From contig NZ_CAJTQC010000026.1 of NCBI RefSeq assembly GCF_910578445.1, forward strand, positions 1 through 40,919: a DNA stretch of 40,919 nucleotides, read 5' to 3'. The notes under the pieces were generated by a model, which saw only the letters and a list, made by a program, of their open reading frames with translations, was not told the origin of the DNA and did no database searches. Below, one piece after another: positions 7,780 through 15,666 of this stretch; within the stretch, counting starts at the first letter, position 1, and the number at the start of each line of letters is the position of its first letter. The stretch is from an uncultured Duncaniella sp. (GTDB lineage Bacteria; Bacteroidota; Bacteroidia; Bacteroidales; Muribaculaceae). The translations under genes were made by a program, and so were the position numbers.

Positions 7780-8736
7780 TTAGTTGTAAAGAGTTCCAGT
7801 GTTTACTACGGGTTGTGCAGGTTCGTCGGCGCAGAGAACCACGAGCAGATTGCTGACCATAGCTGCCTTTCGCTCTTCGTCGAGTTCGACCACATCTTCC
7901 TCCTTGAGCTGGTGAAGAGCCATTTTCACCATCGAGACTGCGCCCTCGACAATTTTTTCACGGGCGGCGATTATGGCTGATGCCTGCTGGCGGCGGAGCA
8001 TGACGGCTGCGATTTCGGGAGCGTAGGCGAGATAGTTGAGTCGTGCTTCGACCACTTCGATTCCTGCCATGGACAGACGTTCGTTGAGTTTGTCTTCAAG
8101 AAGTTCGACAATTTCCTGACTGCCGCCACGGAGAGTGATTTCAGTGGATGATGAGTCTTCCTCGTCGTAGGCAAAGCGGCCGGTGACCTCGCGCAGAGCA
8201 GCGTCGCTCTGGATGCTGACGAAATTTTCGAGCGCGTTGGATGTCGCGCGCGAAGCTGCGGCTGCGGTGGTTGCAGGAGCGGTAGAGTCAGCGTCGACAT
8301 CAAACACTGCGCGGTATGTGTCCTTGACTTTCCATACGAGCACCATGCCGATCATCACAGGGTTGCCGACTTTATCGTTGACCTTTATGGGCGCAATGTC
8401 CATGTTGCGTATGCGGAGCGATATTTTCTTGAGTGTCATGAAGGGGTTGACCCAGTAGAATCCTGTCTGTCGGCATGTGCCACGGTACTTTCCGAAAAAT
8501 ATCATTACACGACCCTGATTGGGCTGCTGGATGAAAAAGCCGCCAAGGCAGATGAAAAACAGAATTGCGAGGATGACAACCGGTATCCACAACGTGAAAG
8601 ATTCCGTGTCGGGGGCTAAGGTAAACATAGCGCCTATAAGGGCAGGAATCAGGATGATGTTGAGAAAAAGCATGAAGAAGCCATTGTAGACGCGGCCTTC
8701 ATAGTTGAATTCCTTGTTGGTGTCGGTAGTGGTCAT
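7780..8736 (-). CDS. SPFH/Band 7 (stomatin-prohibitin) membrane protein
   Basis: A 318-residue protein. The N-terminus has two hydrophobic segments, at about 20-40 and 50-68. The SPFH domain follows: a QPNQGRVMIFFGKYRGT strand, GFYWVNPF, LRIRNMD and GNPVMIGMVLVWKVKDT. A helical part with RGGSQEIVELLEDKLNERLSMAGIEVVEARL and a predicted coiled coil (AAVMLRRQQASAIIAAREKIVEGA) comes next. SPFH proteins form large ring-shaped scaffolds in the inner membrane that organise microdomains and often regulate proteases. It is followed by the Arc-like gene, and its own promoter (8812-8843) overlaps an inverted repeat. Specific partners are unknown. Confidence 0.9.
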   Translation of the reverse strand: MTTTDTNKEFNYEGRVYNGFFMLFLNIILIPALIGAMFTLAPDTESFTLWIPVVILAILFFICLGGFFIQQPNQGRVMIFFGKYRGTCRQTGFYWVNPFMTLKKISLRIRNMDIAPIKVNDKVGNPVMIGMVLVWKVKDTYRAVFDVDADSTAPATTAAAASRATSNALENFVSIQSDAALREVTGRFAYDEEDSSSTEITLRGGSQEIVELLEDKLNERLSMAGIEVVEARLNYLAYAPEIAAVMLRRQQASAIIAAREKIVEGAVSMVKMALHQLKEEDVVELDEERKAAMVSNLLVVLCADEPAQPVVNTGTLYN

Positions 8737-8780
8737 GGCGATTAATTTTAGGGGATTATTAAAATATCCGATGAAACGGT

Positions 8781-8813
8781 TGTGATATTAAAATGATATT
8801 ATTTTATATCACA
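8781..8813. repeat. TGTGATAT...ATATCACA inverted repeat at the SPFH transcription start
   Basis: 8781-8788 (TGTGATAT) and 8806-8813 (ATATCACA) are exact inverted repeats, and the interior is also nearly self-complementary. The element begins at the -7 box of the SPFH promoter and covers the expected start site and early leader. That is a classic place for a repressor operator or a leader hairpin. Confidence 0.6.
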
Positions 8814-8843
8814 AATATAGCTTCATTTTATGTCAGTTCCAAA
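8812..8843 (-). promoter_or_regulatory. Bacteroidetes-type promoter for the SPFH gene
   Basis: On the minus strand TTTG (8843-8840), a 20-nt spacer and TATATTTG (8819-8812) match the consensus fully. This predicts a leader of about 70 nt before the ATG at 8736. Confidence 0.75.
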
Positions 8844-8918
8844 TTTTCCGGTTGAAATTTTTATTTTTGTTTGGAGGGAGGAGGGAGGGGAGAGGGATGT
8901 GATCGTCGGACATTAAAC

Positions 8919-8957
8919 AGCGATGACAGCTTCCCGGAAAAGGGAGCTGTCATCGCT
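8919..8957 (-). terminator. Hairpin terminator after the muramidase gene
   Basis: agcgatgacagctt(c)ccc at 8919-8935 pairs with gggagctgtcatcgct at 8942-8957 with one bulged T and a 6-nt loop. On the minus strand it is followed only by TGTTTAATG, a weak T tract. It lies 52 nt after the muramidase stop. Confidence 0.6.
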
Positions 8958-9008
8958 GTGGGTTTAGAGATACGTGTGTGATTTCTGATGTCGGAGTGGA
9001 TGCCGGTT

Positions 9009-9767
9009 TTAGTTTTCCGGCTTTTCGTTGGCCTTTTCGGCCACTAATGCGGCCTGTGAATAGCGGTTGTATGCTTTGGCCATGCGTGTGTGATAGTTAC
9101 GGCGGGCATAGCCGGGGCCGTTGTATCCACGGGCGAAAGTTGCCCAGTTTTTGTCCTGAAGCGGTTTGAGGAGGTTGGAGTTGATGATGAACTCAGCAAA
9201 CATATCGAGCTGTTCGCGCTCGGAAGTCGACATGCGCTCCACGAAATCGTCGAGATTCTTTGCGCCACATTTTTTCCAGTTGAATCCGCCAATCTGAAAC
9301 ATGCCCCAGAATGTGCCTTCAATAGCAGCATTGGGATTGATTGACATTGCCGCTTCGAGCCGTTTGTGGGCCCTTGTCTGCGAGCCTCGCGATGAGGTGA
9401 AGACAACGGAGTGTGATTTGCTGTATTTCGACAGGTTGACACCACGGCGGGTGGCAAATCGACGAAACATTGTCAGATCAAAATTGATGAGGGGTTTGCC
9501 GGGCGATGCGAAGCCGTTGTGTGAGTGGCCGGCTTCAATTTCGACAACGGCTTTAATGGCGGCTACTTCGACTCCAAGTCGTTGGGCCACCTCTTCAAAA
9601 TCTTCCTCTGTAAGCTGAATAATCGTGTCGGAGAGAAGATTTTCACATTCTGCCAATACTTGGGAGAGGTTGTCGGGGCTTGTGCTCAACGAAGATTGTT
9701 CGTTTTTGGAGAAAAGCACCGCCGAGAAGAGAGCTGCAAGCATGAGCAGAGCGAAACGTCTGTGCAT
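9009..9767 (-). CDS. N-acetylmuramidase family protein (peptidoglycan hydrolase)
   Basis: A 252-residue protein with a hydrophobic N-terminus (1-20) that acts as a signal peptide or anchor. The domain matches the N-acetylmuramidase family (PF11860-like): LGVEVAAIKAVVEIEAG (about 65-80, with the likely catalytic Glu), KPLINFDLTMFRRF, AAIEGTFWGMFQIGGFNW, and the C-terminal NWATFARGYNGPGYARRNYHTRMAKAY. The family cleaves the glycan backbone of peptidoglycan like a lysozyme. Family members are often phage endolysins, but this one has a signal sequence and no phage neighbours, so a housekeeping cell-wall role seems more likely. No clear promoter was found; a small palindrome lies upstream at 9800-9813. 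Confidence 0.85.
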   Translation of the reverse strand: MHRRFALLMLAALFSAVLFSKNEQSSLSTSPDNLSQVLAECENLLSDTIIQLTEEDFEEVAQRLGVEVAAIKAVVEIEAGHSHNGFASPGKPLINFDLTMFRRFATRRGVNLSKYSKSHSVVFTSSRGSQTRAHKRLEAAMSINPNAAIEGTFWGMFQIGGFNWKKCGAKNLDDFVERMSTSEREQLDMFAEFIINSNLLKPLQDKNWATFARGYNGPGYARRNYHTRMAKAYNRYSQAALVAEKANEKPEN

Positions 9768-9799
9768 AAAAATTTACTTTAGTAAAACAATTCCCTTGT

Positions 9800-9813
9800 G
9801 CACCGCACGGTGC
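9800..9813. repeat. Small palindrome GCACCG-CA-CGGTGC upstream of the muramidase
   Basis: A 6+2+6 inverted repeat lies 32 bp upstream of the muramidase ATG. It could be an operator, but it may be chance in a GC-rich patch. The rest of the 333-bp gap (9768-10100) holds only the hairpin at 10045-10078. Confidence 0.35.
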
Positions 9814-10044
9814 GGAGGGGATAACTATCTCAGAAGTGATGATTTTACTCAGGGTTTCATGCGGAGTCCATACCTTTCGCTGCATTGGCTCGGCATTACG
9901 CCTGACAATAAGACGCCTTGTCGGCGTTGAGGTTTAATCTCAGATTTATTTTTGACCGGTTTTTTCCTCTGAAAATATCCGGGAAAGATGAGGGGGAGAG
10001 AATGTCCGTGGCCTGTCGGTCCGGAGTATGTTTTTTCAATAATC

Positions 10045-10078
10045 CGTGTCACATCTGCGTGTATGCAGATGTGACACG
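10045..10078 (-). terminator. Perfect 14-bp hairpin after pepD
   Basis: cgtgtcacatctgc (10045-10058) and gcagatgtgacacg (10065-10078) are exact inverted repeats with a 6-nt loop, placed 22 nt after the pepD stop. No T run follows on the minus strand, so termination efficiency is uncertain. Confidence 0.55.
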
Positions 10079-10100
10079 TGAGTATTACGATGTTGTTTTT

Positions 10101-11561
10101 TTATTTCTTAAGTTCGCCTACCTTTTCGAGTGTGCGTTTGAGCTGACACCAGAAACGTTCGACGGCCGGAATGTGCATTCTCTCTGAAGGAGAGTGTACG
10201 TCGCGGAGGGTCGGACCGAACGACACCATGTCGAGGTGGGGGTATTTGGTCAGGAAGAGACCGCATTCGAGTCCGGCATGGATAGCCTTGATAGCGGGAG
10301 TCACACCATAGAGTTCCTGATAGGCATCGCGGGTAATCTTCATTATGGGTGATTCGAGGTTGGGCTGCCATCCGGGGTAGCCGTCGCCGTGTTCAACGCG
10401 TGCACCTGCGAGGAGGAAGACTGCTTCTACCTGACGGGCGATGTCCCACTTGCGCGATTCGACAGAGCTGCGCTGGCTTGTGGTGACAACGATGGTGTTG
10501 TTGGCTGCCATTTTGACAGATGCGAGGTTGGTCGAAGTTTCGACAAGACCTTCGAGCTCGCGGCTCATCGACACGACTCCGTGAGGCGCACAGTAGAGGG
10601 CGCGGATGATGTTGGTCGATGTGGTTTGGTCAATTGAGAACTCAGGGGTGTCGACGCTCTCCATCGTGATCTTGAGGTTAGGCTCGATGCCTTGGTATTC
10701 GTTTTCGAGATCAGCGATGTAGTGGTTGAGGGCTACGCGCACTTCTTCCTTGTGCGATGTGTGGACTCCGATGACAGCATGGCTTGCGCGGGGAATTGCG
10801 TTGCGCAGATTTCCGCCGTCGATTTCAGCGAGTACGACTTCGTGCTTTCCTGAGAGGAGGAAGAGGAAACGGGCGAGGAGCTTGTTGGCGTTGGCACGTC
10901 CGAGATGTATGTCACCACCTGAATGACCGCCGTTGAGGCCTTCGACGTTTATCTTGAAGTAAAGGAAATCGGATGGAGCGAAAGAGCGGTTGTAGGTGAA
11001 GAAGGCCTGAGTGTCGACACCGCCGGCGCATCCGACAAAGATTTCAGCATCGTCCTCAGAGTCGAGGTTCAGAAGCATAGAGCCGGTGATCATGTCTGTA
11101 CCGAGGTTGTTTGCTCCTGTCATGCCTGTTTCTTCATCGACAGTGAAGAGGGCTTCGAGCGGACCGTGTTCGAACGAATCGTCGATGAGGGCTGCAAGCG
11201 ATGCTGCCATGCCGATACCGTTGTCAGCACCGAGAGTAGTGCCTTCGGTGCGGATCCATTCGCCGTCGATCACGGCCGGGATGGGACTGTTGGCGAAGTC
11301 AAAGTGCTTGTCGTTTGATTCGCACACCATGTCCATGTGGCCTTGCATGATTACTGTGGGGGCGTTTTCATGGCCCGGGGTTGCCGGTTTTGAAATGACC
11401 ACGTTGCCAACCTTGTCGGTCTTTGCTGTCAGATTGTGCTTTGCGGCAAAATCAAGAAGGTATTGACGGATTTTTTCCTCCTTCTTGGAAGGCCGGGGGA
11501 TTTTGGTAATCTCGTCGAAGATAGAGAATACCTCACGCGGTTGAAGATCTTTGATTTCCAT
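10101..11561 (-). CDS. pepD: Aminoacyl-histidine dipeptidase / cytosol non-specific dipeptidase (M20)
   Basis: A 486-residue protein, the usual PepD length, with no signal peptide. Metal-binding and catalytic motifs of the M20 metallopeptidases are intact: H75 and D77 in QGHMDMVCE, D113 in GADNGIG, the Glu pair at about 143-144 in VDEETGMTGANNLG, D167 in NLDSED, and the C-terminal His in HAGLECGLF. It hydrolyses dipeptides, classically Xaa-His, in the cytoplasm as the last step of peptide catabolism, which suits a peptide-using gut anaerobe. It appears monocistronic. I could not find a convincing promoter in the 228 bp upstream (11562-11789), which also serves the divergent small gene. Confidence 0.95.
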   Translation of the reverse strand: MEIKDLQPREVFSIFDEITKIPRPSKKEEKIRQYLLDFAAKHNLTAKTDKVGNVVISKPATPGHENAPTVIMQGHMDMVCESNDKHFDFANSPIPAVIDGEWIRTEGTTLGADNGIGMAASLAALIDDSFEHGPLEALFTVDEETGMTGANNLGTDMITGSMLLNLDSEDDAEIFVGCAGGVDTQAFFTYNRSFAPSDFLYFKINVEGLNGGHSGGDIHLGRANANKLLARFLFLLSGKHEVVLAEIDGGNLRNAIPRASHAVIGVHTSHKEEVRVALNHYIADLENEYQGIEPNLKITMESVDTPEFSIDQTTSTNIIRALYCAPHGVVSMSRELEGLVETSTNLASVKMAANNTIVVTTSQRSSVESRKWDIARQVEAVFLLAGARVEHGDGYPGWQPNLESPIMKITRDAYQELYGVTPAIKAIHAGLECGLFLTKYPHLDMVSFGPTLRDVHSPSERMHIPAVERFWCQLKRTLEKVGELKK

Positions 11562-11759
11562 ATATGAAATATTTAAGGAATTATGGACGTAATGAAAATT
11601 TTACGGACATGTTAAAAATATGTGTTGCAGATAGTCTCTGTATACGCATATTTTAGGAAATATTAGCGCAAGTGTGAAACAATTGTTAAATATCTCTGAT
11701 TTGCACCACTAAATTATAAAATAAAATTGAGATAGACGCTATAATTTGCGCTAAATTGC

Positions 11760-11767
11760 TACTTTTG
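11760..11767 (+). promoter_or_regulatory. Possible -7 element for the small membrane protein
   Basis: TACTTTTG matches TAnnTTTG and lies 22 nt before the ATG at 11790. The only TTTG nearby (11745-11748) is too close, so the -33 region is not convincing. Confidence 0.4.
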
Positions 11768-11789
11768 CATCTGAAAACCCCGATTGTCT

Positions 11790-11969
11790 ATGAAAATTGT
11801 ACTTCTGACAGTAGTTGCAGCCGTTATCCTCGTAGGTGTGGCTGTGGTGATTATGGGAGTTAAGGCGCTCTTTGTCAAAGGAGGTAAATTCCCGAGCGGA
11901 CATGCGCATGACATCCCGGAGCTAAAGCGCCGAGGCATAGGGTGTGCGCACAGTCACACCGAACCATGA
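11790..11969 (+). CDS. Conserved small membrane protein of Bacteroidales
   Basis: A 59-residue protein. One hydrophobic segment (residues 2-28) is followed by a short polar tail with FVKGGKFPSGHAHDIPELKRRGIGCAHSH. I recall small Bacteroidales proteins of unknown function with a similar tail (KGGKFPNTH...GIxCA), but I cannot verify this here. The tail has one Cys and several His, which might bind metal; that is speculation. I chose the ATG at 11790 over the in-frame TTG at 11784. It lies 74 bp upstream of the OmpH-like gene in the same direction. Confidence 0.6.
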   Translation: MKIVLLTVVAAVILVGVAVVIMGVKALFVKGGKFPSGHAHDIPELKRRGIGCAHSHTEP

Positions 11970-12043
11970 AACATCGGATTTTCAGTTTAGACACCAAGAA
12001 TATAAACATCACAAAATTCAATATTATCTCACATCTTTAACAC

Positions 12044-12658
12044 ATGAACAAGTTAGCAATATCAGCTTCGACGCTGCTTCTAAGTCTTTTTGCCCTCACT
12101 GCTACCTCGTGCGGCGGTTCAACGTCAAGCGACCCTGCAGCCGGAGCTCCGGCTCAAGCAGCAACAGCCGATGGCGCAACCTCTTCCGTCCTTAATATCC
12201 GCTATATCGACTCTGATTCACTCATGACCCACTATAATCTTGCAAAGGATTTTCAGGAGGCTTCAATGAGGGCTGTGTCGAAGATTGAAAGCGCACGTCA
12301 GGCCAAAGCCGGCGAAATCCAGAAGTTTGCCGCTGCCATCGAGCAGAAAGCACGCAGCAACGGCTATCTCAGCGAGGCCAGCTACAATGCGGATATGCAG
12401 AAGCTCCAGAAGATGCAGCAGGATGCCGAAAATTATCTTGCAAATCTCAGCCGCAATACCGAAAACGAGCTCGGCCAGCAGCAGCTTCAGCTGAATGACT
12501 CGATTGAAAATTATGTAAAGCTCTACAATGCTTCGAAGGGATATGACGCTATCCTTTTCAAGGCTGCCGGCATTTATTTCAATCCGAAACTTGATATCAC
12601 CCGTGACATCATTGATGGCCTTAACGCACGCTACAACAAGGTTGAGTCTGCTAAATAA
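12044..12658 (+). CDS. OmpH/Skp family periplasmic chaperone-like lipoprotein
   Basis: A 204-residue protein with a lipoprotein signal (LFALTATSC, lipid Cys at about 23) and a short low-complexity Ala/Gly/Ser linker. It then has the OmpH pattern: IRYIDSDSLMTHYNLAKDFQEA followed by a long charged coiled coil (about 75-165) and a C-terminal return GYDAILFKAAGIYFNP...DITRDIIDGLNARY. Skp/OmpH trimers hold outer-membrane proteins in solution in the periplasm. This version would be membrane-anchored by its lipid, as is common in Bacteroidetes. A clear terminator follows at 12687-12724. Confidence 0.88.
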   Translation: MNKLAISASTLLLSLFALTATSCGGSTSSDPAAGAPAQAATADGATSSVLNIRYIDSDSLMTHYNLAKDFQEASMRAVSKIESARQAKAGEIQKFAAAIEQKARSNGYLSEASYNADMQKLQKMQQDAENYLANLSRNTENELGQQQLQLNDSIENYVKLYNASKGYDAILFKAAGIYFNPKLDITRDIIDGLNARYNKVESAK

Positions 12659-12686
12659 GAGGCGCTCGATCAGAGAATAAGAAATT

Positions 12687-12724
12687 AAAAAACAGGCTTT
12701 CCGGATGGGAGGCCTGTTTTTTTA
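12687..12724 (+). terminator. Rho-independent terminator after the OmpH-like gene
   Basis: An AAACAGGC...GCCTGTTT stem is followed directly by TTTTTTT on the plus strand, 30 nt after the stop. Confidence 0.85.
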
Positions 12725-12812
12725 ATTTAAAAGAATAGATATGTATATTTCATATGTGTAAGTCGTTTAGCAGGGCCGGGAGGAGCAGGGTGGCCATGCC
12801 GGTGTCGGGCTT

Positions 12813-13316
12813 TTAGCGGTAGTCGGCAAAGCGGGTCTGGAGTTTCTTGCGGGCGAAGAAAATGCGGCTCTTGACAGTGCCGAGCGGGAGGTTCATGTGG
12901 TCGGCGATTTCATTGTATTTGTAGCCGGCTACGTGCATTGAGAAGGGGATGCGGTATTCGTCGGGGAATTCGTTGATGGCATCCGAAATTTCATTTGCTC
13001 CGAAAGAGCCTTCCGGGGTTTCGAGACCTGAATCCTGAGACAGATTAAGATGATAGAGGTCGTCGGTCTGGTCGATGATGGTCGCCGAGCGTGACACCCG
13101 ACGGTAGTTGTTGATGAAGATGTTGCGCATGATGGTGAAAACCCAGCCTTTGAAGTTGGTGTTGTCAACATACTTGCTTTCGTTGTCGAGGGCTTTCAGG
13201 GTGGTGTCCTGTAGCAGGTCGTAAGCGTTGTCTCTGTTTGAGGTGAGCATGTAGGCAAAATTGAGGAGATTGCCCTGCAGGCTCATAAGCTTGTTTTGAA
13301 ATTCCTGAGTTCCCAT
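12813..13316 (-). CDS. ECF-type RNA polymerase sigma factor (copy 1 of a tandem pair)
   Basis: A 167-residue sigma-70-family protein. Region 2 is at about 14-72 (LNFAYMLTSNRDNAYDLLQDTTLKAL...FKGWVFTIMRNIFINNYRR). Region 4 is at about 115-160 (PDEYRIPFSMHVAGYKYNEIADHMNLPLGTVKSRIFFARKKL), the helix-turn-helix that reads the -35 region. Region 3 is absent, as in ECF factors. A second copy at 13883-14386 differs at 8 residues. No anti-sigma gene is adjacent on either side, so control may be transcriptional. The -7 element TAACTTTG lies at 13402-13409, giving a leader of about 80 nt. Confidence 0.93.
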   Translation of the reverse strand: MGTQEFQNKLMSLQGNLLNFAYMLTSNRDNAYDLLQDTTLKALDNESKYVDNTNFKGWVFTIMRNIFINNYRRVSRSATIIDQTDDLYHLNLSQDSGLETPEGSFGANEISDAINEFPDEYRIPFSMHVAGYKYNEIADHMNLPLGTVKSRIFFARKKLQTRFADYR

Positions 13317-13401
13317 AAATTCGTTGTTTTTATGCGGTTGAACGGAGTGTTGATGTTGTGAAAAGTGTGCTTTTCAACAATGTCGTTTTTTGTTTACATG
13401 T

Positions 13402-13409
13402 CAAAGTTA
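13402..13409 (-). promoter_or_regulatory. -7 element of sigma copy 1
   Basis: TAACTTTG on the minus strand matches TAnnTTTG. No TTTG is seen at the -33 position. Confidence 0.45.
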
Positions 13410-13565
13410 CCGCTAAAATCGCTTGAAGGAGGATTCTTATTGTGAAAGAATGTTAATTGGTGATGAGAGGACTGAGATGTAAATGTAATGTATTGATTAA
13501 CAGTAGTGTATTGCGATGTTTATAATGTTGCGGAATTGTTGCAATGTATCTTTTTATTACAGATT

Positions 13566-13604
13566 TCTTAAAATAAACGCCCGCGAATCAACTTCGCAGG
13601 CGTT
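13566..13604 (-). terminator. Terminator between the two sigma genes
   Basis: aacgcc(c)gcgaa and ttcgc(a)ggcgtt at 13576-13604 pair with one mismatch. On the minus strand the hairpin is followed by TATTTTAAG. It would end the transcript of sigma copy 2, so the two copies are probably separate units. The rest of the 566-bp gap (13317-13882) holds the copy-1 -7 element and nothing else I recognise. Confidence 0.65.
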
Positions 13605-13882
13605 CCGGATCTGTTATCAGTGTGTGTGATTCCTATAGCTGAAAGGATAAAATTAGCATCTTAAGAAAATAATGACATATTTATCTCTATGTATGGTTCT
13701 GTCAAATCAATACCATGATAAATCTCGATGTAGTGAATCGTAAAACAATCTGATTTACCGCTTTTCCTTATGGAAACGTACGGTTAGTTATACAGGAAAA
13801 ATTTAATCTCTACAAAATAGTTTTTATGTTTAGCTTTGGTCGTGCATGTTTTTCTTGTTCAAGATGCAGTCTTATCGGCCTA

Positions 13883-14386
13883 TCAGCGATAGTCGGCAAA
13901 ACGCACCTGAAGTTTTTTACGAGCGAAGAAGATGCGGCTCTTTACAGTTCCGAGAGGGAGATTCATCTTTTCGGCGATTTCATTGTACTTGTACCCGGCG
14001 ATGTGCATGGAGAAAGGAATGCGGTATTCGTCGGGAAATTCATTGATGGCATCTGAAATCTCGTTAGCTCCGAAAGAGCCCTCGGGTGTTTCGAGGCCTG
14101 AATCCTGTGAGAGATTCAAGTGATAGAGATCTTCAGTCTGGTCAATAACTGTAGAGGAACGAACGACGCGGCGGTAATTATTGATAAAGATGTTGCGCAT
14201 AATGGTGAAAACCCAACCCTTGAAGTTGGTGTTGTCAACATATTTGCTCTCATTATCAAGGGCTTTCAGGGTGGTGTCCTGGAGCAGGTCGTAAGCGTTG
14301 TCTCTGTTTGAGGTGAGCATGTAGGCAAAGTTCAGAAGGTTGCCTTGAAGACTCATAAGCTTGTTTTGAAATTCCTGAGTTCCCAT
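13883..14386 (-). CDS. ECF-type RNA polymerase sigma factor (copy 2 of a tandem pair)
   Basis: A 167-residue paralogue of the 12813-13316 protein. By direct comparison the two differ at 8 positions. Four lie in the region 2-4 linker (RRVVRSSTVIDQTED against RRVSRSATIIDQTDD), three in the region-4 helix-turn-helix area (MHI/MHV and IAEK/IADH) and one near the end (LQV/LQT). The first 74 residues, which hold region 2, are identical. Region 4 is almost unchanged, so both copies may use the same or overlapping promoters. The flanking DNA is unlike that of copy 1, and a terminator and a separate -7 element suggest independent expression. Confidence 0.93.
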   Translation of the reverse strand: MGTQEFQNKLMSLQGNLLNFAYMLTSNRDNAYDLLQDTTLKALDNESKYVDNTNFKGWVFTIMRNIFINNYRRVVRSSTVIDQTEDLYHLNLSQDSGLETPEGSFGANEISDAINEFPDEYRIPFSMHIAGYKYNEIAEKMNLPLGTVKSRIFFARKKLQVRFADYR

Positions 14387-14493
14387 AATTGAAAATTTAG
14401 AGAGTTGAACGTATCAAAAAGAATCGAGGATTGTTGTTGTGTTCCTTTTGTCGTCAGGATGCTTCCGGAATAGTCCGGACGCATTTGACAATT

Positions 14494-14520
14494 CAAAATT
14501 ACAACAAATTATTATCGCAA
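14494..14520 (-). promoter_or_regulatory. Possible promoter of sigma copy 2
   Basis: TAATTTTG (14501-14494 on the minus strand) matches the -7 consensus. TTG at 14520-14518 lies 16 nt away, slightly short. This predicts a leader of about 100 nt. The rest of the AT-rich gap 14387-14814 shows no other structure I can name. Confidence 0.45.
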
Positions 14521-14814
14521 TAAATAATTTAATATAAATTTTTGTTAAAACAATGACAAATTTGTCACAAAATAAGATAATATTTTGAATTTTAGCAGTT
14601 TAGTCTGAATTCATAATTGTTGCAAAATTGTTACAGTTGGGTGTGATTTGCAATAAAATCCGCATTTGCCGGCATGTTGGGATTCGATTGCATACATTTA
14701 ATTCATCAGATGGGCGTTTTGTTTTCGGACAATCGGAATTTTAACCAAATTTTGCATTAGTGGTGTCTTTTGTGTCAATTAAAGTAGGTATGGCGCATTG
14801 GCATTATGGTGCAA

Positions 14815-14866
14815 AAAAAGTGACCGCTGTCATTCCTTCAACTGGATTGACGGCGGTCACTTTTTT
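14815..14866 (-). terminator. Bidirectional-looking terminator of the fumarate reductase operon
   Basis: aagtgaccgctgtca and tgacggcggtcactt form a 15-bp stem with one mismatch. It is flanked by an A run on the left and a T run on the right, so on the minus strand it also ends in T residues. It lies 28 nt after the frdB stop. Confidence 0.85.
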
Positions 14867-14893
14867 ATTGATACGCGTTATGCGTGATTGGCT

Positions 14894-15649
14894 TTAGTCG
14901 GCGAATTTTGCTTTTACGAATTCGCGGTTGAGGCGTGCGATGTTGCTGAGAGGGATGTTCTTGGGGCATTCGGCTGCGCATGCACCGGTGTTTGTACAGT
15001 TGCCGAATCCGAGTTCGTCCATCTTCTTGACCATAGCGCGTGCACGGCGTGCGCGTTCTACCTGACCTTGCGGGAGGAGTGCGAACTGGCTTACCTTGGC
15101 GCTGACGAAAAGCATTGCAGAGCCGTTTTTGCAGGCTGCCACGCAAGCACCGCAACCGATGCAGGTTGCAGAGTCCATTGCCACGTCGGCCACTTCCTTC
15201 GAGATGGGAAGGTTGTTGGCGTCAGGAGCGCCACCGCAGTTGAACGACACGTAGCCGCCTGCCTGCTGAATCTGGTCGAAAGCGTTGCGGTTGACCATGA
15301 GGTCGCGGATCACGGGGAAAGCGGCCGAACGCCACGGTTCGATGGTGATGGTGTCCTCGTTGTTGAACTTACGCATGTGGAGCTGGCAGGTTGTGATGCC
15401 CTGTACAGGACCGTGGGGGTGTCCGTTGATATAGAGTGAGCACATACCGCAGATGCCTTCGCGACAGTCGCTGTCGAATACCACAGGCTCTTCGTTGCGG
15501 TCGACGAGCTGCTGGTTGAGCATGTCGAGCATTTCAAGGAATGAGCTGCCGGTCGAAACATTCTCAACACGATAGGTCTGGAATGAACCCGGTTCTTTTG
15601 GGCCACGTTGACGCCAAATCTTGAGGTTTACATTTATAGTATGTTCCAT
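14894..15649 (-). CDS. frdB: Fumarate reductase/succinate dehydrogenase iron-sulfur subunit
   Basis: A 251-residue protein with all cluster ligands visible: the [2Fe-2S] set C62, C67, C70 and C88 (DCREGICGMC...TTC), the [4Fe-4S] set C163, C166, C169 (CIGCGAC) and the [3Fe-4S] set with C173, C218, C224 and C228 (CTNTGACAAECPKNIP). It carries electrons between the flavin subunit and the di-haem cytochrome b. It is the last gene of a C-A-B operon, 17 bp after frdA. In fermenting Bacteroidales this enzyme reduces fumarate with menaquinol as an electron sink on the route to succinate and propionate. Confidence 0.97.
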   Translation of the reverse strand: MEHTINVNLKIWRQRGPKEPGSFQTYRVENVSTGSSFLEMLDMLNQQLVDRNEEPVVFDSDCREGICGMCSLYINGHPHGPVQGITTCQLHMRKFNNEDTITIEPWRSAAFPVIRDLMVNRNAFDQIQQAGGYVSFNCGGAPDANNLPISKEVADVAMDSATCIGCGACVAACKNGSAMLFVSAKVSQFALLPQGQVERARRARAMVKKMDELGFGNCTNTGACAAECPKNIPLSNIARLNREFVKAKFAD

Positions 15650-15666
15650 TTGTCTTCGAAATTTTC

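Noticed and set aside
9009..9767. Muramidase as part of a prophage lysis cassette
   Set aside because: The family includes phage endolysins, but there is no holin, spanin or structural gene nearby and the protein has its own signal sequence.
10923..11466. Plus-strand frames of 131 and 151 codons opposite pepD
   Set aside because: Antisense shadows of pepD, whose metallopeptidase motifs are intact.
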